Shown here in pieces: positions 60,323 to 64,000 of a stretch of 64,000 nt of DNA. The notes below the pieces were generated by a model. That model searched no databases, was not told where the DNA came from, and was given only the letters and a program-made list of their open reading frames with translations. A program made the position numbers and the translations under genes. The DNA comes from Mycolicibacterium wolinskyi (lineage in GTDB: Bacteria; Actinomycetota; Actinomycetes; Mycobacteriales; Mycobacteriaceae). Each line of letters opens with the position of its first letter. The first letter of the stretch is position 1. Where the stretch lies: assembly GCF_002101965.1 (NCBI RefSeq), contig NZ_LQQA01000033.1, positions 248,001-312,000 of the forward strand. The letters are read 5' to 3'.

Positions 60323-61141
60323 ATGAAGGTTGTGGTCGGATACGACGGGTCTCCTTCCGCGAATGCGGCGATCAGCACGGGCAGCCAGCTGTTCCCCGGC
60401 GCACAGGCGGTGATTCTGTACCTGTGTACACCGCCGTTCGGCAGCAAGGGTTTACGGGCGCGGTTGCGCCATTCGGCGCGCAATGTCGACGAGTTGATCG
60501 ACTTGGTCGACAGCGAAAGTGACGGTGAGGCCGCCCGACTGGTCGAGACCGGCGTGACGCTGGCCCGCGCCGTCGGCTGGACGCCCGAGCCGCTCGTCAA
60601 GCGCACCTGGGCGGGCGAAGGCCTCGGCTTGGCGCAGGTGGCCGAGGAACTGCAGCCGGACGTGGTGATTGTCGGGGCCCGCGGCATCGGCGCCACCGAG
60701 CACAAGATGGGCAGCGTGTCCGATCTCGTCGTGCACCATGCGCCGCGGCCGGTTCTCGTGGTTTCCAAGCACATGGTGTCGGCTGAACACGAGGCCGTGG
60801 TCGACGGGCCGATCGTCGTCGGCGTCGACGGTTCCGTCGGCGCGGATCGGGCCGTGCAGGCCGCCAAACAACTGTTCGGTGATCGGGACATCCTGACGGT
60901 CGCGGTCGAGGACGGCGACACCAGCGACGTCGAGGCAGCCCACCATGTTCGCCGGTTCCGCGGATCAGGGGCGGGCGCGACCGCCGATGCGCTTGTCTCG
61001 TTCGCCGACGAGCACCGGGCCGCGGTGTTGGTCGTCGGCTCGCGTGGACAGTCGGCTGTTCGGAAGATGCTGCTCGGCAGTGTCGCGGCCGCGACCCTGC
61101 AGCGGACGTACCGGCCGGCTCTCGTGGTGCCCGCAGGCTAG
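60323..61141 (+). CDS. Tandem universal stress protein (UspA family)
   Basis: This 272-residue protein contains two Usp domains. The first begins VVVGYDGSPSANAAIS and carries a G-x2-G-x9-G(S) nucleotide loop (GARGIGATEHKMGSVSD). The second begins IVVGVDGSVGADRAVQ and ends with GSRGQSAVRKMLLGSVA. Such tandem proteins bind ATP or cAMP in mycobacteria. ATG 60323 has AGAGGA upstream. It is divergent from the adenylate cyclase gene, an interesting pairing since some Usp proteins bind cAMP, though no link is shown. It is convergent with the flavodoxin-like gene, one base apart. Confidence 0.9.
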   Translation: MKVVVGYDGSPSANAAISTGSQLFPGAQAVILYLCTPPFGSKGLRARLRHSARNVDELIDLVDSESDGEAARLVETGVTLARAVGWTPEPLVKRTWAGEGLGLAQVAEELQPDVVIVGARGIGATEHKMGSVSDLVVHHAPRPVLVVSKHMVSAEHEAVVDGPIVVGVDGSVGADRAVQAAKQLFGDRDILTVAVEDGDTSDVEAAHHVRRFRGSGAGATADALVSFADEHRAAVLVVGSRGQSAVRKMLLGSVAAATLQRTYRPALVVPAG

Positions 61142-61142
61142 G

Positions 61143-61793
61143 TCAACTGCTGAAACACTCGGCGGGCTCCCACACTTTGTTGGAGCGGACCGTCGTCAAT
61201 CGGTAATCGGTCACCCGGATGTCGAACAGCCGGGCTCCGAGATCGCGCGCCCGCGACAATGGATCACTTGGGTCACAGGCGATCTCGCCTCGGCTGTTGG
61301 CATTGCCGACCACAACCCCGGCCAGGCTCTGGTCGAGATAGCGGGTGAGTTCCTGGAATTGCGCGATGACGCCGGAGGTGGCGCCGACATAGCTCTCCTC
61401 ACAGGAGATCAGCACACCCACGGTCTTGTCCGTGATCCCGCCGACGACCCGTTCCTGCTGCGGTGCGCTGTTCGCGGTGTAGCAGAAGAGGCGGTCGAAC
61501 ACCGACTTGAGCCGCGCCGGCATGCCGTAGAAATACAGCGGCATCGCGTAGATGATGCCGTCGGCCGGCAACATCTTGTCCAGCAACAGTGTTTCGTAGC
61601 GGTCATCGAGTGAGCACAGGCCGCTGGGTGTCCGGCATCGGCGGCAGTTCTCGAGCATGCGGTGCACGTAGTCGTCGAGGAACACATGTTCCACCTCGTG
61701 GCCGGCCAGTTTCGCCCCCTCGCACGCGGCCTCGGCGAGGAGATGGGAGTTGCCGTCTTCACGCGGGCTCGCGCTGATCACCAGAACTTTCAT
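61143..61793 (-). CDS. NAD(P)H-dependent FMN reductase / flavodoxin-like protein
   Basis: The 216-residue protein has the flavodoxin-like fold of the NADPH-dependent FMN reductase group: VISASPREDGNSHLLA (phosphate loop), the cysteine-containing loop NCRRCRTPSGLCSLDD typical of iron-sulfur flavoprotein-like members, and DGIIYAMPLYFYGMPARLKSVFDR. The Cys cluster may hold an Fe-S centre or be a redox disulfide. Its ATG overlaps the LacI stop by 4 bases, so both are cotranscribed. Confidence 0.85.
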   Translation of the reverse strand: MKVLVISASPREDGNSHLLAEAACEGAKLAGHEVEHVFLDDYVHRMLENCRRCRTPSGLCSLDDRYETLLLDKMLPADGIIYAMPLYFYGMPARLKSVFDRLFCYTANSAPQQERVVGGITDKTVGVLISCEESYVGATSGVIAQFQELTRYLDQSLAGVVVGNANSRGEIACDPSDPLSRARDLGARLFDIRVTDYRLTTVRSNKVWEPAECFSS

Positions 61794-62836
61794 TGATTCG
61801 CTTCCATGGCTGTTGACGCGCGCACCACCAGTCGCGTCGGGATCAGGGTTCGATTGCTGTCCAACGGTGGCAGTTGGCAGTCTGGGTCCTTTCGTGCGAT
61901 GAGGTCGGTCAGGCTTTCCACTGCCCGCGCCCCGATATCCCTGGGGTGCAGGAAGACTCCGGTCACCGGTGGATTGGTGACGCGCAGGATCGAGCTGTCG
62001 ACGGCGCTGGCCAGCGCCAGGTCGCCGGGTACCGAGATCCCGGCTTCGCGTGCGGCGTCCAGCAGCGCGATCGCACACTCGTCGGAGCTGGTGTAGATCG
62101 AGTCGGCGGGGGAGGGCCCACTGCGCAATGACGACAGCGCCTTGCCCATCTCGTTCGGTGATGCCTCGGCCACCGCGACGACGGCGGGCCGGACATCGTT
62201 GGCGTTGCACCATTCGCCGTAGGCATGCTGGATGTCGCGGATGTAGGACCGCGACGTGGTATCCACGATGATCGCCGGCTGCGAACAACCCTGGGCGACA
62301 AAATGATCGAGCATGTCGCGGGCGGCCGCCTCGTGATCGTTGTCGACCACGAAACAGGGTCGGGCCGCCGCGACGACCGGCTCGCCGGTGGTGACGACGG
62401 GGTACTGGTCGGCGAACGAACCCTGGAGAAACTGTTCGGAGCCCTTCGGGTCGACGATGATCATGCCGTCGACGCCGAAGCTGCGCATCGAGGATGCGTC
62501 GACGCCCGATGACACGACAATCAGCGCGTACCTGGCGTCGGTGGCCGCCGCGGCGGCGCCGTTGATCAATTCGAGGAAGTACTCGGATTCGGATTTGGGG
62601 ACCAGCGCGGTGCCGCGCCCGCTCACGTCGAGGTCGGGCATCTGGATGGCGATGATCCTGCTCCGACGGGTGACGAGTTGCTGGGCATGGGCGCTGGCGG
62701 TGTAGCCGAGCCGTTCGGCCACCTCGAGGACGCGATCCCTGGTTTCCTTCGCCACCCGGCCGCGCCCGTTGAGCACGTGCGACACCGTCGTCGGGGACAC
62801 GTTGGCGTAGCGCGCCACGTCCTTGATGTTTGCCAT
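61790..62836 (-). CDS. LacI family transcriptional regulator
   Basis: This 348-residue regulator has the LacI helix-turn-helix and hinge (IKDVARYANVSPTTVSHVLNGRGRVAKETRDRV) and a periplasmic-binding-type effector domain. It is divergent from the DUF1116 gene, with two related palindromes between, one centred on a CG as in LacI/CcpA operators. It probably represses both sides until a small-molecule inducer binds. The flavodoxin-like gene follows with an ATGA overlap. Confidence 0.93.
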   Translation of the reverse strand: MANIKDVARYANVSPTTVSHVLNGRGRVAKETRDRVLEVAERLGYTASAHAQQLVTRRSRIIAIQMPDLDVSGRGTALVPKSESEYFLELINGAAAAATDARYALIVVSSGVDASSMRSFGVDGMIIVDPKGSEQFLQGSFADQYPVVTTGEPVVAAARPCFVVDNDHEAAARDMLDHFVAQGCSQPAIIVDTTSRSYIRDIQHAYGEWCNANDVRPAVVAVAEASPNEMGKALSSLRSGPSPADSIYTSSDECAIALLDAAREAGISVPGDLALASAVDSSILRVTNPPVTGVFLHPRDIGARAVESLTDLIARKDPDCQLPPLDSNRTLIPTRLVVRASTAMEANQ

Positions 62837-62942
62837 TGATTGCTCGCTCTCCCGACCGTCGGGCCGTGGGTGGTGTGCCTGCGATCACATCCGGGTCTTG
62901 ACCCATCGCAACTCACTGCGCTACGGTTCCATACCAGCACAG

Positions 62943-62957
62943 GCCAAAACGTTTTGT
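62943..62957. promoter_or_regulatory. LacI-type operator O1
   Basis: Contains the perfect 12-bp palindrome CAAAACGTTTTG (62945-62956) in the divergent LacI/DUF1116 intergenic region, 107 bases from the LacI start. Confidence 0.7.
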
Positions 62958-63030
62958 CAAGACGGAACAGCCGACGTTGCCGATCTGTCCAGCATCGAAC
63001 TAGCGGAATCGTCCATGCTGCCCATCATAT

Positions 63031-63045
63031 GCCAAAAGGTTTTTG
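63031..63045. promoter_or_regulatory. LacI-type operator O2
   Basis: Imperfect copy (GCCAAAAGGTTTTTG) of O1, 22 bases before the DUF1116 ATG and just upstream of its GGAGG ribosome site. The two centres lie about 88 bases apart. Confidence 0.55.
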
Positions 63046-63067
63046 CACACCCTGAATGGAGGTATAC

Positions 63068-64000
63068 ATGAGCGCTCCGGCCCAGCCTGCCGCGACTGTG
63101 ACGAACGCGAATGCCGCTGCACTGGAGAGATTGTTCGCGTGTGAACCGCGCCTGATCGCGGTCGCGCCTGCCGGGGACGTCATACCCGGTATGCGGAAGG
63201 ATCTCGTGCTCACCTCGGGTCCCACCCTGCCGTTCAGTGCCTACTCCGGGGGCCAGCGCGACGGACTGCTCGGGGCGGCGATGTATGAGGGCTTCGCCTC
63301 CGATCGGGACGCAGCGGCAGCCGCCTTCGAGCGGGGCACGCTCACGGTCGCCGGCTGCCAAACCCTCGGTGTGGTGGGTTCACTGGCCGGCTTGACGACG
63401 GCTTCCATGCCTGTCCTGGTGGTCGAAGATCCGCGCACCGGTCGCCGCGCCTACTGCACGCTCTACGAAGGCGATACCGCCGACCGGCTCAATTACGGCA
63501 CCTACACCGAAGCCACCCGCGAGAACCTCGACCATTTGCGAGACCGGATCTGCCCCGCGCTCGACCGAGTCGTCCGGCATCACGGTGGCATTCCGCTGAA
63601 ACCGATCATCGGCAGGGCGCTGACGATGGGCGACGAACTGCACAGCCGCAATACCGCTGCGACTGCCTTGTTCGCCCGTACGCTGCTGCCGGCCATCACC
63701 GATGCGGCTTCGGCCGACGCGCGCGTGCTCGCCGACTATCTCGCAGGCGGCGACTACTTCTTCCTGCGGCTCGCGATGGCTGCTGCCAAGGTGATGGCCG
63801 ACACCATGCGCGGCGTCGTCGGCAGCACCCTTGTCACATCGATGGCCTTCTCCTGCAAGGAGTTCGGTATCCAGGTCGCCGGAACTGGCGACCGCTGGTT
63901 CTGCGGTCCGCTGCCGACGTTCGAAGCGGTCCGGTTGTATCCGGGCTTCACCGACGACGACGTCGAGTTCATGGGTGGAGAGAGTGTCATCACCGAGGTG
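63068..64000 (+). CDS. DUF1116 protein (AllG/YlbE/YahG-like), 3' end outside the window
   Basis: I translated 311 codons from ATG 63068 to the window edge without a stop. The segment PLKPIIGRALTMGDELHSRNTAATALF is the hallmark of DUF1116, the family of E. coli AllG (YlbE), a subunit of oxamate carbamoyltransferase in ureide breakdown, and of YahG. The N-terminal region resembles the same family. Partners expected from that pathway (FdrA/AllF and AllH-like proteins) would lie beyond the right edge. GGAGG lies six bases upstream of the ATG. Control by the divergent LacI regulator is likely. Confidence 0.85.
   Translation, partial: MSAPAQPAATVTNANAAALERLFACEPRLIAVAPAGDVIPGMRKDLVLTSGPTLPFSAYSGGQRDGLLGAAMYEGFASDRDAAAAAFERGTLTVAGCQTLGVVGSLAGLTTASMPVLVVEDPRTGRRAYCTLYEGDTADRLNYGTYTEATRENLDHLRDRICPALDRVVRHHGGIPLKPIIGRALTMGDELHSRNTAATALFARTLLPAITDAASADARVLADYLAGGDYFFLRLAMAAAKVMADTMRGVVGSTLVTSMAFSCKEFGIQVAGTGDRWFCGPLPTFEAVRLYPGFTDDDVEFMGGESVITEV

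Overview
The window is high-GC actinobacterial DNA that reads as mycobacterial, most likely a fast-growing environmental mycobacterium. The lineage call rests on a cutinase-like secreted esterase, an MmpL-type RND transporter, a PonA2-type penicillin-binding protein with a Pro-rich tail, a BacA/Rv1819c-type ABC transporter, a PknF-like kinase, a HAMP-type adenylate cyclase of the Rv1318c type and an IdeR-like iron box. Genes are densely packed, with many 4-bp ATGA overlaps and GTG starts. No prophage or CRISPR array is seen. The only mobile element is one IS481-type insertion beside a tRNA gene.

Layout. 1-6 kb: a truncated S9 (DPP IV-like) peptidase, a cutinase, the TldD/TldE protease pair and a YwaF-like membrane protein. 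6-12.8 kb: a four-gene minus-strand operon (NCS1 permease, ureohydrolase, ThDP decarboxylase, sodium:solute symporter) divergent from a duplicated Lrp/AsnC regulator. This looks like a guanidino-compound (4-guanidinobutyrate or 2-ketoarginine) utilisation locus. 12.8-16.3 kb: an AhpD-like protein, threonine aldolase, a CAU tRNA, and an IS element bounded by 15-bp direct repeats. 16.2-20.6 kb: a murein hydrolase lipoprotein (SLT fused to DUF1460) and a class A PBP. 20.8-23.7 kb: an NRAMP-like transporter coupled to an acyl-CoA dehydrogenase.

24-32.1 kb holds the most striking locus. Behind a 16/19 match to the IdeR iron box lie a 1838-residue glutamate-synthase-like protein, a CysJ-type diflavin reductase (in place of the usual Fe-S GltD subunit) and a HmuS/ChuX-like putative haem-utilisation protein, all with overlapping ends. 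I read it as an iron-starvation operon of unknown product.

32-44.3 kb: an FAD monooxygenase/TetR divergent pair with two palindromic operators, MmpL, an SDR, two acetamidase/formamidase family genes flanking a BacA-like ABC transporter and an FmdB-like zinc ribbon, and a Ser/Thr kinase.

44.3-58.7 kb: a catabolic island with five copies of a TTGGATaCAAcAT box. It encodes a Rieske oxygenase, a SnoaL-like protein, a small barrel protein, a putative methyltransferase, a GntR regulator, a VOC protein, a divergent GGT-like enzyme, an aspartate-dehydrogenase-like protein, an M20 amidohydrolase, a NMT1/TauA-type ABC importer and a three-subunit molybdenum hydroxylase. The parts fit uptake and hydroxylation of an N-containing (probably heterocyclic) compound followed by amide and amine release; the substrate cannot be read from sequence.

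58.6-64 kb: an adenylate cyclase, a tandem universal stress protein, then a flavodoxin-like reductase and LacI regulator divergent from a DUF1116 (AllG/YlbE-like) gene that runs off the right edge.
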